Notes: generated from the letters alone by a model not told the origin. A stretch of DNA of 64,000 bases from Amphiura filiformis (GCF_039555335.1 NC_092640.1:37331569-37395568); one strand, 5' to 3'. Positions 44,604 through 57,100 are shown, numbered from the stretch's first letter. A program made the numbers and translations.

Positions 44604-44886
44604 TGTTTGCAAAGGATTTATTACATGTCAATGAACTCTATATATTTATTTGGTAAGTATGACTTCAGGTATAGACTGTATGCATCTTACGTACTTATTA
44701 CGTAGGATCCTTACCCACAGGCATGTGCCCGGGGTATGTGCCAATATTGCGTAACGGCAGAGGTAAATATATTTGTCTTTGATACCGAGTAGGATGTAAT
44801 GGTTGGGTGGTCGAGCTGTCTAAGACGTTGTAATTTGATGCTGCTCTGATCGTTGCGTGTAGAAACTGATTTATATTTCTTTTTGT

Positions 44887-45011
<125 letters not shown>

Positions 45012-45140
45012 TGACGTATTGGGGCTCGAGAAAGCATGCTAATGAGCAATTGTCACATCCTGATTTCTATTATCCTCGCTTATGATCTAGCAAGGCCGGA
45101 AAAGTTAGTAAATCAAATCTTAATATAATATATTATACTA

Positions 45141-46096
45141 CAGGGTGTCCCAGAATGATTTATACCGGAAAAGTTGAATTTGTATGAAGAACATTACTAT
45201 TGGTAGTATTGTTTTAATCTCTAAAATCTACATATAGGTAGCTTTTGTAGAAATTTTAGATTTGAGAAATTGGACGTTGCAGGATATTGCGTAAAAACAA
45301 CCTATTTTTGAAAACCTGTAAAATTTCAGCACAAAGTTATTTGGAAAGTGTTATGCAGGTATATTTGTTGCGTTCTGTATTTCTACTAAAAAGTCGATAT
45401 CTATCGATTATTTATGATGTTACGAAGCAATCCTTGTATGGAATAAAGGATTGGCTACGCTTGAGTGACCTTGTACGATTCTTTATTTGGCGGCGGTTTT
45501 GAAGACAATTATTGCGGTGTGTGAGTTTCAACAATTGAAATGCCGGCAGAGATAGATTTGTCATAAAAGTATGTCCTCAGTATATTAGCAAACCCATAGC
45601 TACGTAACGGAGAAAAATTGATCCTTGAGGAAGTTATATCCACTATAATAATGACATTTTGGGGTAAAAATTGTGATCAAAATCGCATAAAAAGTATGTT
45701 TTTCAACCTTCTGAAGTCATATTGAAATGTTTCACTTACTCCCATATCAGGAATTATTTAACGTTGTAAGCTCTACATCTGTGCCAAATTTGATGTATTT
45801 CCTATAAAAGAATATAGGATTTCTTCAATATATTGCACAGTACGGCAGGACGATGGTGATAAAGGATCCATGTGTTATGATATGCCTTTGCACTCTAAAT
45901 TACACATACCGTTTTCATATATTTTCAGTAACATCAATGTCACGCCAAAACAAATCAAGTTATTTATATGAAAGTCACAGAATAAGTAGGAGACATGTCT
46001 AGTATTGTATCACACTTATTAAAATTGAATACACTGTTGACTAAATATTTTTATTATTTTTTCCAAAACCGGTATAAATCATTCTGGGACACCTTG
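45141..46096. mobile_element. 956-bp mariner-end element with TA target
   Basis: TA flanks CAGGGTGTCCCAGAATGATT at the left and AATCATTCTGGGACACCTTG at the right; inverted termini are about 30 bp. The outer CAGGGTGTCCCA matches the 34203 element but the rest differs, so this is a separate family. The 71-codon + frame at 45287-45502 has no transposase motif. Confidence 0.75.
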
Positions 46097-46164
46097 TAGT
46101 ATACTCTCTATCAACGCGACATCTAGTTTCGATTTAAAGACAATTATCTGTTACTAAGTGTTGC

Positions 46165-46755
46165 TTTAGTGATGTAGCAACTTCTATGTTATGTCAATGT
46201 CGTAGCGACACCCCAACACACGCTCAGCCACAGACTTGTGTAACAACAAAGTAAAGAGGAGTTTATCAATGAAATTGCAAAATGGAAGTATGGGAGAGTG
46301 GTTTCAAAATGAATATAGATAAATATGGCAAATGCTTATAAAAACATTGGGAAGATTCTTTCTTATTATTGTTTTACTAATCGAAATAATTATTAACGCC
46401 CTGTCATATCAACATGCGACGCCAAAAAACACTCAATGCCGTAATCTAGGATGAACAATATCAGCCATAACAAATAAAGAATAGTAAAAAACAATAAACA
46501 CAAAGGTTTAAAATAAACATAAGATACTTGATCATGATGGTCAACAGCAATGTTTTCATTTTACCGGGCGATGCCTGGTATCATATTTACAAACTATAGA
46601 AACACGAAGAAAATTCAGGTGAGGTGAGAGGCGTTAAAAATAAACAATGAAAATACTATGAACACATATGTTATTATTCTGAGTACCAATAAGTGTTAAT
46701 TTTGTAATGTTATACCCGGTGCTGCATAATAATCTTGCCGCAGTGATACAGTTGT
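46165..46755 (+). repeat. Older ~0.65-kb duplication, copy B
   Basis: Partner of 43080-43750. A further shared word, TTTGGGGCTCGAGAAA at 47184 versus TTGGGGCTCGAGAAAG at 45020, suggests the original unit was larger and that the TTTA run and mariner element accumulated between. Confidence 0.8.
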
Positions 46756-47920
46756 ATAAAAAGTACATACATTTTAAGTTGCTGGTAACCAGTATTTCAA
46801 AAAAGGGTGTAGCTATGATATTGATGTGATGGGATTCAATTTTATTCAATGTCAATGATGACAGGCAGATCGTTCTACGGTTTCACGATTTAAATTACTA
46901 TATGACCCGAGAAGGCATTGAGACAACCAGCATGCATGTGAAATGTTCCAAATGTTAATAATCCAGAATGAAAAGAACATATTAACTTAATCATGTTTGT
47001 CTGCCTATGCACAAGTGCGTATATTTATGGCCTTACAGTATTTTCTAATGTTCTATATAGATTAGGTATGAGGTATATAATAGTTTAAAATCATTCAATC
47101 GTCTATACTGTGTCCATACTTGGGTTCTCTTTAAAGCTAGTAGAAGTAGCTTGTCAACTGTCAACATATTTACTTAATGACGGTTTGGGGCTCGAGAAAA
47201 CTGACACATGTATTCCCACCTATGCTTAATTTTTTTAAGACGAGGAAAAATAAATACTGCAGTAAGTTTATTTGGCGCGCGATCTCAGTAAGTCATTTTC
47301 TGATGGCTGTGCCTCTTACAAACACACTCCCTCTGGAATCCAAACCACGGTTCGCTCTCGTCACATATGTTAATTCACGCTTGCTCTGTTGTCAAGTTGG
47401 GACATGTGTAAACATTACAAATATGCCAAAACATCAGGTTTGAAAAAAAAACCTTGATATGCTAAAAAAATTCAGTTTTGCATCTAGGATTTTTCCTAAA
47501 ATCGTGTATATTCAACCGATTTTTTGAGGCCAAAATTGATTAAATTTGGCTGAACTTTAAAAAAAAATATGTTTGCAAAAACTTTTTTTTCAGATTGAGG
47601 GTAAGTTTAGCCTGCAGATAAAAGATAAAAGATAAAAACACCTACTGACCTACCGACCCTATTTCAAATATCGGTAGAACAGTTTACTTTTTTGTTAATC
47701 ACCTAATGGATTTAAAGCTCATAGCAGCAAGAAATGAACGTTTATAGATGTCCATATTTTTGTCATGTATTAGTCAGAGAGTTTGAAATCAACGTAAGAG
47801 TTTAAAAAGGATAATCATGTATTATGGTTACATAAATAAATATTACCATAATAAGACTAAAACACCAAGGATCAAATGATTATACAAGAGAATACCTAGC
47901 CTTTATACTAATACCAATAT

Positions 47921-48432
47921 GTGATGAAAGCAAAATCAGTCGGAAATATTGATTCTGAGATATAGCCAAATAAATTTCCTTTTGTTTCCTTTTGTTTTGG
48001 AAATTTTTTGACTACTCACATAATTATTGAACTAGTAGCCCTAATGCAATGAGGTTTTCTACAAAATAAAGCTTTGCAAATGAAGACCTGAGCGCAAGAA
48101 GACAGTAAGTCCACTTGGCCCCTTAACATGTATACAATCAAGTTGCGTATATAAAATAAATAATATATTGCGTATAGTTTCGTATAGTTTGGTAATGTTT
48201 TATACATGTTCGGGGGCTAAAATAAATCTTTCACAACCTTTCATGATGTTTCCACTATGGAACATGTATTAAACATGATGAAACCCTAAGAAACTATACG
48301 TGATTTTAGTGTTCATACATGTTGAGGGGCCAAGTGGACTTACGGTCTTCTTGCGCTCAGGTCTTCAAATGCTGTTTACAATCTTATACGAATATGAAAA
48401 TTGAATATGTCCGATTGATTTTGCTTGATCAC
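47921..48432 (-). mobile_element. Family G MITE copy 1, split by a family F insertion
   Basis: 47921-48080 and 48368-48432 are the two parts of one inverted family G element (compare 62388-62634): GCAAAATCAGTCGGAAAT, ATATAGCCAAA and CCTTTTGTTTCC, then CTGTTTACAATC, ATTGAATATG and GATTTTGCTTGATCAC. The family F element at 48081-48367 interrupts it. Confidence 0.75.
48081..48367. mobile_element. Family F MITE, copy 3 (complete, nested)
   Basis: Both termini are intact: AAGACCTGAGCGCAAGAAGA and its complement ending CTTGCGCTCAGGTCTT. CAAATG borders both sides and may be a 6-bp target duplication. The left arm has an extra ~25-bp AT insertion. It lies inside the family G element. Confidence 0.85.
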
Positions 48433-48437
48433 GTTAT

Positions 48438-48684
48438 GTGATACGATCAAGCAAAATCAGTCGAGACTCAGAAATATTTAATTTGTAATTTCTTATAGGA
48501 TAGTAAAAACATTTACAAAGCTGCATTTTGCCGACAACCCCATTGAAATTAAACAATCAGTTCCAACTATAGGATCTATTAAAGAATGTCCAAAACAACA
48601 GGAAACAAAAGCCAATTCCTTTGTTTGGCTATATCTCAAAATCAATATTTCCGAGTTCCGACTGATTTTGCTTGATCGCATCAC
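48438..48684 (+). mobile_element. Family G MITE copy 2, head to head with copy 1
   Basis: GTGATACGATCAAGCAAAAT opens and ATTTTGCTTGATCGCATCAC closes the element. Five bases separate it from copy 1 in the opposite orientation, so the two GATCAAGCAAAATCAGTC ends form a ~55-bp palindrome. Confidence 0.75.
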
Positions 48685-50096
48685 AAATATGAGCAAGGAA
48701 TACCAACTTGATGTGAGTACCAAGACTAGCAATAGGGCAAAGGACGATACAGGTTGAGACATATCGTGAACAATACGGCTTGTAAACAGCTTCAGGCTCC
48801 AGCATTTCTTACCCTTATTCAGTTCTATTACAGTTAGGCAACGCCAAAGAAATCTCCAAATCTATTACAAATCTAATAACATACAGCAGTAGAGAAGCAA
48901 CAGCGTGGACTAAAAACTTCATCAAAGTAAATGTCAAACTGTAATGAACATAAAGTAAAAGGAAATCCAATAGATTCCCTAATCTAAACAAAAACATGTC
49001 ACAGTTTCAAAAACTATCATACAGCAAAACCCAGCGTAGTGAATAACTTATGCATTACTACTTGTTAGTCATTAACACAAATCTAAACTAATGCTATTTA
49101 TTCTCCCTTACATTGTTGGAAAATAAGGTCAAAAGATTGACTCTATAAAATAGATTGTGTGTGTCTATTACACTTACTTAGTTTCTGATTTCATTTATAA
49201 AAGAGAATGGTTCCTAGTGGGAGCGGAACATTTTAGAAAACTTTCCTACGCATCTCAGATTTGTTAAACCCGAAACATTAGCATTGCTTCTTAATTGTGT
49301 TCTAGCGTCTTTGCATAATTATTCAATAATTTTTACTACACGTTAGAAATCAACATAGGTATTTTGAATGTTGCGGAAACTTCCTTTCAATTACAAAGAC
49401 TGAATTGGATGTTAAAACCCGACCGTATATTCATTTAATCATGAGAGTCAGCATTTTTCATTCTCAGAACAAAATCCTACCGACTTTGCATATTCATACC
49501 AATAAACGAAGATCTTCAGACGTTGTTGAATTAAATTTCAATATCTTGTTAAAACAATCGATTACATTACCATTACAAATCACAGTGTTTTTATGTGTGG
49601 TTTTTTAATTTTTTAATTTACAATTTCATTTTCTTTTGGTTAGTCTCAAGTCTAGATTTTAAAACACGGACTACATTTTAACACAGAAGATTTGTAATTG
49701 CTTATCATCCTGTAATCCATGAACATTCATTACTAGGTCAACACAAATCCAACATTGGTTACAATAATCTCCTGCTTCGATTAGGAATGCCTGTCGAGTG
49801 TAAATAAGACACTTATAGTTAATGCGTTGTCTTATTTACTGCCAACGGTGCTTTTACTTATCCATAAACATTATTGTTATTTGATATTTATTGACTTATC
49901 TTGAATGTAATCGTGAATTAACTAACGGATGTTTTTAGTGATTACGCAAGCAAACAGATGCACATGTTAAATACCAATAATATTTATAAAGGGGAGTGGG
50001 AAGGTAAGAGCCATATTTTTCCAGGTTTTCCATTTAACTAAAACATTGCAGTGTATTTCTGAATCTTAAAATCTTCAGAAATGAGTCACGATGAAT
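48685..50096. other. Unassigned sequence
   Basis: Small frames only (60-67 codons). A hydrophobic 60-codon minus frame at 48815-48997 has no splice or promoter context to support it. No repeats placed. Confidence 0.4.
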
Positions 50097-50558
50097 CAGT
50101 ATGCTTCGACTATATTTATAAATACGTATTTATAAATACGCACGTGACCCATGTGTACGACATACCAAGACCATCAAGCGTGATCAAATCCTCATGTCAT
50201 TGAAAAGGATAAGAACTCTCTATAAATAACATCAAATTTTATTATTGATTTAATTTAAGCAATTGAATAGCAACATTATTACACAGCGGATTCCGAGTTT
50301 GTAATATACTATCAAAAACAACATTTTGGAAAGTATTTGCCGGCGGAAAAAATATTTATCGACGGAAACGTTTATAATCACAAAGTTGAACAAAATTTTG
50401 CTGCACAGTAGTCTTGTGTTGTTTACCGCCTTTGCATTCAAATATACAGGAAGACCACCAGCTATGTAGAAGGTCACTTTGAGACTTACTGTCAGCTGTT
50501 ATGGCGGAGGTGGTCACACGCGTTAATACGTATTTATAAATATAGTCGAAGCATACTG
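50097..50558. mobile_element. 462-bp element with near-perfect 34-bp TIRs
   Basis: CAGTATGCTTCGACTATATT at the left and AATATAGTCGAAGCATACTG at the right match exactly over about 34 bp, then diverge. The interior has no transposase; the 75-codon minus frame is unrecognised. The intact ends suggest a fairly young insertion, but I cannot find a convincing target duplication. Confidence 0.75.
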
Positions 50559-51021
50559 TTTATATCTCCTTTTAGGTATTTCAGTTTGGGAGTTAAGATC
50601 AATAATTACATTATAATGCATCAAAAGGAAAGTTTAAAGCGTTTTCCCCTCCCAAGGAAAATCATACATATTGGGGGTAATGACCCCCTTATGTCAAGCA
50701 TTGGTATCTCCTTTATAGCACATATACTATTCCTCTTGTGTGTCAGCTTTATTTATCTCAATATTTGTCTCACACTCCGTTAGGTTGTGCTCCCCTCTGA
50801 CCCGTGCCACCTTCGTAAGTATCAACGCACACGTTTGAAATGAAGATGTTAGACTCAAGCAGTTTGATATTTCAAGGAATGTGAGATGATATACATAGGA
50901 TCATTAATCAGACATTAATTGTATTTGATCAAATAACAAAAAGGAAGGAAAATATACCCTCTGTGGAAGAACCTGATTGTCTCCCACTGTGTCATTTTCA
51001 AAATATAATTATCTGCTCATT

Positions 51022-51204
51022 ATGAGCTTGGACGACCTGGTCTTGACGGAGCCTGACCACTCTCTCCTACTTGTCCGGTTACATACTAAAAACATTCCTG
51101 CAAATAAGTCGTTTTCAATTGCTGCTCCAAAATTGAAGAATCCGCTCCCTATGAACATCTGGCTCTGTGATTCCATACAAGTCTTTAAGAACACCTTAAG
51201 ACTA
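51022..51204 (+). pseudogene. LINE ORF2 C-terminal fragment
   Basis: The + frame reads SFSIAAPKLKNPLPMNIWL followed by CDSIQVFKNTLR, which fits the SF-x-(V/I)-AAP-x-L-WN-x-LP block and the S-x-x-x-FK-x-x-L end of CR1/Rex-type LINE reverse transcriptases. W of WNSLP is replaced by K here. No upstream RT motifs; a 5'-truncated, decayed copy. Confidence 0.7.
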
Positions 51205-51752
51205 ATTTATCTCCTTATTAATGTATTTTTGATGTATGTTGTTTGTCATTTATATGTTCCTCCATGATGCTATTCTTTATTATTGCTATCAATGCCGTGA
51301 TCTAAATGAAATAGCGCTTTATCTGTTAGGCATAATGTAAAACATTTATATTGCAAAGTAATTCACAGTACAATAAAGTTTCGTCTCAAATTGTTAATTG
51401 TAAAAACTGCAACAGTCTTTAAGAAAAGTTTTAACCTACTCAACAAAAGTGTTCGTTCTGTAAGTCTCTCTCTGAAACGTTGTCGCATCTTTACAGGGAA
51501 CGCATTACACCACTCCAAATTTTTCATAGTTCTCAGATTTATCTTTGGACGCAACAACTGCTTGACGAAGAGTTTAATGTGGTTTGAAGACAGTGCATAT
51601 GTTATAGTTGCCGAACATTCTTTTGATTTTTTCTGACAAATATTTAACGTAGGGAACTACCACAGAGGCATCTGTTTTTTGTTTTTTTGAAGAGCAACAT
51701 ACTGTCGGCACAGCCTCAAACACATGTTGTGAGCAATATCAGAGCACCACGG

Positions 51753-51808
51753 TTGAAAAATCCGTGAAAAATCTGTGATCCAACACAGATTTTTCACGGA
51801 TTTTTCAA
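51753..51808. repeat. Perfect 25-bp-arm hairpin with 6-base loop
   Basis: TTGAAAAATCCGTGAAAAAT begins an arm matched exactly on the other side of the loop ATCCAA. A small foldback; a hairpin RNA is possible but there is no other evidence for one. Confidence 0.75.
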
Positions 51809-51963
51809 CAAGTCTGATGTTTTACGGAAAATGTTTCTCTAATGATACTGACATTAACAACGTCGATGTACTCGATGTACGTCGATGTAAGAAAAACTGT
51901 TGCCAAGAAAAGCGAGAGACACAATTTCCTCAAGAAAGAGACCAGCCCTACCCTTAATAAACC

Positions 51964-52098
51964 TTTTTGAAATATGGCAGGCATAAAAGGAGAGGGCGTA
52001 CTTTGAAGTGAGTAATCTTATGTCAGCTGAGAAGCGCATACAAAAGATTACTCACTTCAAAGTACGCCCTCTCCTATTGTGCCTGCCATATTCAAAAA
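51964..52098. repeat. Long hairpin, ~55-bp arms
   Basis: ATATGGCAGGCA, GGAGAGGGCGTACTTTGAAG and TGAGTAATCTT are matched in the other arm with only a few differences around a ~25-base loop. A small inverted-repeat transposon remnant or hairpin locus. Confidence 0.75.
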
Positions 52099-52377
52099 AC
52101 TTATCGAGACAGGCCGAGAACTTTTCAAATCTGTGACACTTACTTCTAGAAACACTTTCCAAAAGACCAAAATGGACATTGTCAAGAAGTAAAGGTCATA
52201 TATTATTCATTCACAAGTATCACATAGCTGCATGATGACAGAGTATGGTTACTCTGAAATTATTCAGACAAAAATGTGAGTGTTGTTAATGTCTACTACC
52301 AACACGTATATTCCTACACTCTGTAACAACCTTATCTTTACCCACGGTTTTATAACTTACACTGTATTTAATATTTT

Positions 52378-52682
52378 CCCGCTAAATTATATATTCCGAT
52401 AGTCATAAGAGAATGAATTTGTAGAAAACCTTCTGATAATTACAAACACTCGCTGAGCAGCAAGACCTACCCTCTAAGCTTTTAAATCCGATAAGCTGAT
52501 TATCTATTTGTTTTCATGAATTAGAAGACATTCTTTGATGTATTACTGAGCTCAATCATCTGAAATTACTGGAGCGTGAGTCACCCAGGCTGGTGGTTCA
52601 GCATAGTATTTTATTAACAGAAGGTTTTCTCCAAATTCGTTTCCTAATGACTTCTCTTATGCAATAAATAATATATAGGGCA
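52378..52682. mobile_element. 305-bp inverted-repeat element
   Basis: Arms of ~60 bp contain CATAAGAGAA and GAAAACCTTCTG on the left and CAGAAGGTTTTC and TTCTCTTATG on the right. Interior unrecognised. Confidence 0.6.
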
Positions 52683-53243
52683 ATGGTGTATGTAATGTTC
52701 ACGTAGTCTTCACATGAATAGTGTAGTCACTAGAGAGCTGAGACATCTTGTGTATATTTCATACTTCACTGTAGGACGGCGACCGAATACTTACTTGTCA
52801 CTCGGGTTAGTCGCATTTACTGACGGCAAAGGTCACGTTCATTGGTCACTTCTAATCGCTCGTTGCTAGCAAGAAGAGTATGAGCAGCATATTGTATATC
52901 AAAATCCATTACATGAAATAACACACCTGTGAGGAGGCGGCTTGCGTAAATCTGGCGGGACTAATGCCCTCGTGAATGTAAACAGTAACGTGCATGCCTA
53001 CCATGGCCGGAAAGATGTCATGTTCAATGTTGGCTTTTCTTGGTTTAGTCAAGTGCTTAGGCTATACAGTTTAGCATTTGTTACAATCTCCTCAAAGATT
53101 ATAACGATAACAAGATTAAAACAGTGGGATGTTTGAAGCTAATTAAGAACAGCATAAGAGGTGATTAAAGAGTTTAACTTCAACACTACACTATTTTTCG
53201 CTCATCAACGTTTCTTGTATCCGCATACCTGTCTCTCCAACTC

Positions 53244-53325
53244 TCCGACTATTTGTTGTCGAATCGTCACGACTATTTGCTGTCGACTAATCGCGACTAT
53301 TTGCTGTCAACTAGTCGACTACTAA
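53244..53325 (+). repeat. Three-unit CGACTATTTG tandem repeat
   Basis: CGACTATTTGYTGTCGA recurs at ~26-bp spacing, ending near AGTCGACTA. Short minisatellite. Confidence 0.6.
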
Positions 53326-53603
53326 AAAAATTGAAGTCGACAACCTAAATATGCACCGCACTTCCTTGCTAATAATAATATTAAGTTTAAATTTTAGTTT
53401 AAACTACCCACGCATATGTTCTTCTAATCATCTACCAAAAAAAGTAATTACCCCATTAATGAGAGACCATTATTCAAAAACGGTTAATCGTATGGGATAT
53501 GTAGACGAAACAGAATTTATTTCTGCACATTATAAAACACTGTTTGTAGCAATGGTCTCAATATTGACGCCGCATCGTACATTTCAATGAACGTAACCCA
53601 AAT

Positions 53604-54062
53604 TTGAAAGTTGCAGCAAAATCCTATTGCCTTGTATTCAGTTGTCATTATTCACATCAGTGATCATTATTCGCGTGATGTCAATATTATTGAAACATGA
53701 ATATTTCAATATTTCATCTGACAAACAAAGGTCCTAAATGGGCTACAATTGCAAGTTGTCCTTTCAGTGATAAAGTTAGATTCAAAATTTTTTGTTTGGG
53801 AGGTGTTACCAACATATGTACCCTTGGTCTTCCATATCTGTTGACCTTCTTGGTCTCAGAAAACATGAAACTTGTTATGTTTAAATACGGGATTAAGTAA
53901 ACAATGACCACTGATGTGAATAATGACATTTTTATTGATTATCACATGTCTTGACTTCTCCAAATTAACGAAACAAGAAGAATAAATCCAATGAGAGCCG
54001 GAAACATTTCCTTCCATGGATACTAAATACAAGGCAATAGGATTTTGCTGCAACCTTCAAAT
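53604..54062. mobile_element. Inverted-repeat element with unequal arms
   Basis: GTTGCAGCAAAATCCTATTG at the left and CAATAGGATTTTGCTGCAAC at the right are exact partners. Inner words GTCATTATTCACATCAGTG and CACTGATGTGAATAATGAC also pair, but the right arm has ~100 bp extra. The left arm has lost, or the right has gained, that segment. Confidence 0.65.
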
Positions 54063-54218
54063 CTTACCGGGCTACTTTCATTTAAATGTACGCTGCGACA
54101 CCAATATTGGGACCATGGCAACAAATGAGGCGTCATAATGCACAGATATAAATTCTGCTTTGAATGCATATCCCAACTGTGGTATGCAATCAACCGTTTT
54201 GGAATAACGGTCATTCAT

Positions 54219-54508
54219 TTTTATTATCTAAATCAATATATTATTGAAAACCAACACTTTGATGTTTTGTGAAAGTTGTACAAATCATATATTTTGAAAA
54301 ATTGAGTTATGCACGCTTTACAAAAGTGCTGTTGTTCAGCCCTCTAACATAACTCAAGAACCACCGGACCTACAAAAGTATAGCTGTGATGTTTAAATTC
54401 TTCTACACACTCGCTATGAAATTATCAATGTAATTTTTGCCAAAGCTCAAGATGCAAGATGCTGTGAACTACCAATTCGCAATAGTTTAAAACAGTTGCT
54501 AACCTTAA
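54219..54508 (+). mobile_element. TTAA MITE, family A copy 3 (5' truncated, decayed)
   Basis: TTATTATCTAAATCAATATA through GAACCACCGGACCTACAAAA follows the 1029-1406 copy. The left ~50 bp are missing and the right end is reduced to ACCTTAAGG. Confidence 0.65.
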
Positions 54509-55186
54509 GGGGGTTCCTTGTTTGTTGGTAGGTGTTTATAATGTCTTGCCTGTTTGATAAACTGTATATTTTTTGTTGTTTTAACTTAATCATTATTAAG
54601 TAACTATTTTGTTGAAACATGTCCAGCTTTCAAAGAATGATACAGCCAAGAGGCTCCAAATAATTGAAATTCAAGTGTGTAATTTGTGTTTTGTTTTTCA
54701 TTATGATATTATGATAATACATATCATTGTATTCTCATATGTATTTATGTCAATGCATGGATTTCTTACAATGGTCTAGAATTAAATAGACACTATTGAA
54801 TGCATATAAATTTGCATATTCAAAGATCTGTTTAAACATTCAAGATTCGAATCTACGCACTTGTCGTCTGGCGCTTGAATGAAGAGTAGCGCTCATATGG
54901 CGACAATAACTTGTAATTGTATTTGATCTTGATATTTTATAACAAATGTACATCATAAATAATATTACTTTAAATAGTCATTGATAATATTATAAGATAA
55001 TTATTTCCTTATTTTTCTTTTCTTATTTTCATCCAGGTATGACTTCAAAATTTCTCAGACTGTTCTCTCGGCGACGATGATCAGCTAGGCACCCAATTTC
55101 TGTATAATTTGCCTTAATTGAAACAGCGTAGTGACATAATAATTTCCTACCCTAGAAAATATGATTTGCATTTGTCCGGAATAGCG
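54509..55186. other. Unassigned sequence
   Basis: A polypyrimidine acceptor-like stretch ends at CATCCAG (about 55037), followed by a 16-codon open stretch and a stop. No partner exon supports it. Confidence 0.3.
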
Positions 55187-55400
55187 TTAACCCACTGAGC
55201 ACTACCTGCCGATCTAACATTGCCTGTGATTGGTCAATTACATGATATCTTCACTTTAATCACCAATCAGAATGGAGCTTTGCAAATAATTCACCCTAAT
55301 TTTTTTGTGTTATGAAATTATCTAACTATGTCGGTGATTGGTCTAATTTATAATAAAAACTTCTTTTTGGCCAATCGGCAGGTAGTTCTCATGGGGTTCA
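55187..55400 (+). mobile_element. TTAA MITE, family B copy 2
   Basis: TTAACCCACTGAGCACTACC at the left and GGTAGTTCTCATGGGGTT at the right; the TTAA on the right has changed to TTCA. Closely follows 7082-7296. Confidence 0.75.
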
Positions 55401-56094
55401 CTTGTCAATAATAAGAACGGATTGTTTATCAGTATCACCGTACATTTGATCATGAATATGAAGATTTTCGCAACAAAAACGCCATAGTGCACAATTGCTA
55501 ACCAAATGATGAACTTGTATGATTCCATAAACTTCTAAAACCCAATGTTGAGAGACCTTGAAGTCTCCTGATCAGTCGCGAGTCCTTGAAGTATCCCTGA
55601 TCTGCAGTCATCGGATAGAAGACAGAGCGATTCCAATGCAGCATTCGTATGTTTAACAATGTGTATTTTCAACGATGCATTTCGTACCGAAGAGGATAAC
55701 TTTCAGGGACAATACGATGTCTTGCTATTGCACATACCGGATATAGAGATTATTGCCATGTAGCTTTTATGTTTAAATCATTTTGATACGAATATCTCTT
55801 TTTTAAATAATTTTAATTTAAGCAAGTCTAAATTAAAATGGAAGCAAACTTGATAAGAAAATCATATTCGGCATAAAGTAAAGAGCAAATATACATTAAA
55901 TTAATGTGCGGTATAATCTACATGTAAAACATTTTAACTTACGGTTACTTGAAAGTCACATTTCGCTTTTACAAACAGTAATTGTCAATATTAAATACCA
56001 GATAATAATGATAAATAATATAATATTTTCACCTATGCCTTTTAAGCTCAGTAAAAGCAAGTCTAACGGAGAATAAATGTACAAAACTTAAATA

Positions 56095-57100
56095 CCTTTA
56101 TAGCATGTAATATATTATGTTCATGTGTAATATACACAATACAAATTTGCGTAGATGAAACACAAAATTGGTTGTTTCTAAGGTATATAAGTGTGAAATA
56201 TCCTGTTCGTTAGTATTTGTTAATTGAATAATTTCCGTAACATCATGTAACCAGGTGGGCGAGGTACGCGAACGCCTGGCGTAAAATCTGTTAAAGTCAT
56301 TGCATAGCCTGTAATAATATGTTCATGTGTAATGCACAGATTCAAAAATTTAATAGTTGTGGGGGAGGTACGCGAGCGCCTTGCGTAGAAGCGTATTAAC
56401 GCCATTGCATAGCGTGTAATATGTTCGTGTTTAATGCACAGACAATACAAATTTGCATATTTGAAAAAAAAAAACACACAATTGGTTGTTTATAAGGTAT
56501 GTTAGTGTGGACTATGCTGTTGAATAGTATTTGTTAATTGAGTAATTTCCGTAACATTATGTAACAAGTTTGAACTCCTTTCACACGTGGGCGACGTACG
56601 CGAACGCCTGACGCAGAATAAAGTAACGCCACTGCATATTGTGTAAAATGTTCATGTGCAATGTACACACAATACAGATTTGGGTAGATGAAACAGACAC
56701 ACAATTGGTCGCTATGCTTTTTAACGTTTGTAAGTGTGGTCTATCCTGTTTGTTAGTATTTGTAAATTGTGTAATTTTCGTAACATTATGTAAGGGAGCG
56801 ATCGTTATTTATGAGGGAATGGGAAAATTTAGGGGGGAACACGAAATTTTTTGGGGTCTTTAGGGGAACCTGAAATTTTAGTTGACACCAGGAGGGGGAT
56901 TGTTAAATTTTAAATGGAGAAAATTGGGAAAACAAGGGGAACGCGAAAATTTTGAGCGGAGGCGAGGGGGGAACGCGAAATGTTTTGTCGATATTTTTTC
57001 CAAAACGCCCATTCCCCCCCTGCCGTAAATAACGATCGGTCCCTAACAGCTTGAACTCCTTTTGCACTTGGGCGCGGTCCGCGAACGCCTGACGTTAATT
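56095..57100 (+). repeat. Degenerate tandem array, ~200-370-bp units
   Basis: ATGTTCATGTGTAAT, ACAATACAAATTTG, ACACAATTGGTTG, GTTAGTATTTGTTAATTG, TTTCCGTAACAT and GGGCGA.GTACGCGAACGCCTG recur in the same order about three to four times with deletions. The last unit is interrupted at 56794-57043. Confidence 0.75.
56794..57043. mobile_element. 250-bp Harbinger-type MITE with TAA target duplication
   Basis: GGGAGCGATCGTTATTTA at the left and TAAATAACGATCGGTCCC at the right are inverted ends flanked by TAA on both sides. The uninterrupted array unit near 56560 reads ATGTAACAAG, exactly the expected empty site. TAA/TTA duplications and G-rich ends fit the PIF/Harbinger superfamily. The interior is G-rich and has no protein. 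Confidence 0.8.

Noticed and set aside
55005..55090. Possible terminal exon after a strong acceptor-like polypyrimidine stretch
   Set aside because: Only 16 codons to a stop and no upstream exon to join; common by chance in AT-rich DNA.
56095..57100. CRISPR-like array
   Set aside because: Units are 200-370 bp, diverged and without spacer structure; eukaryotic tandem repeat.
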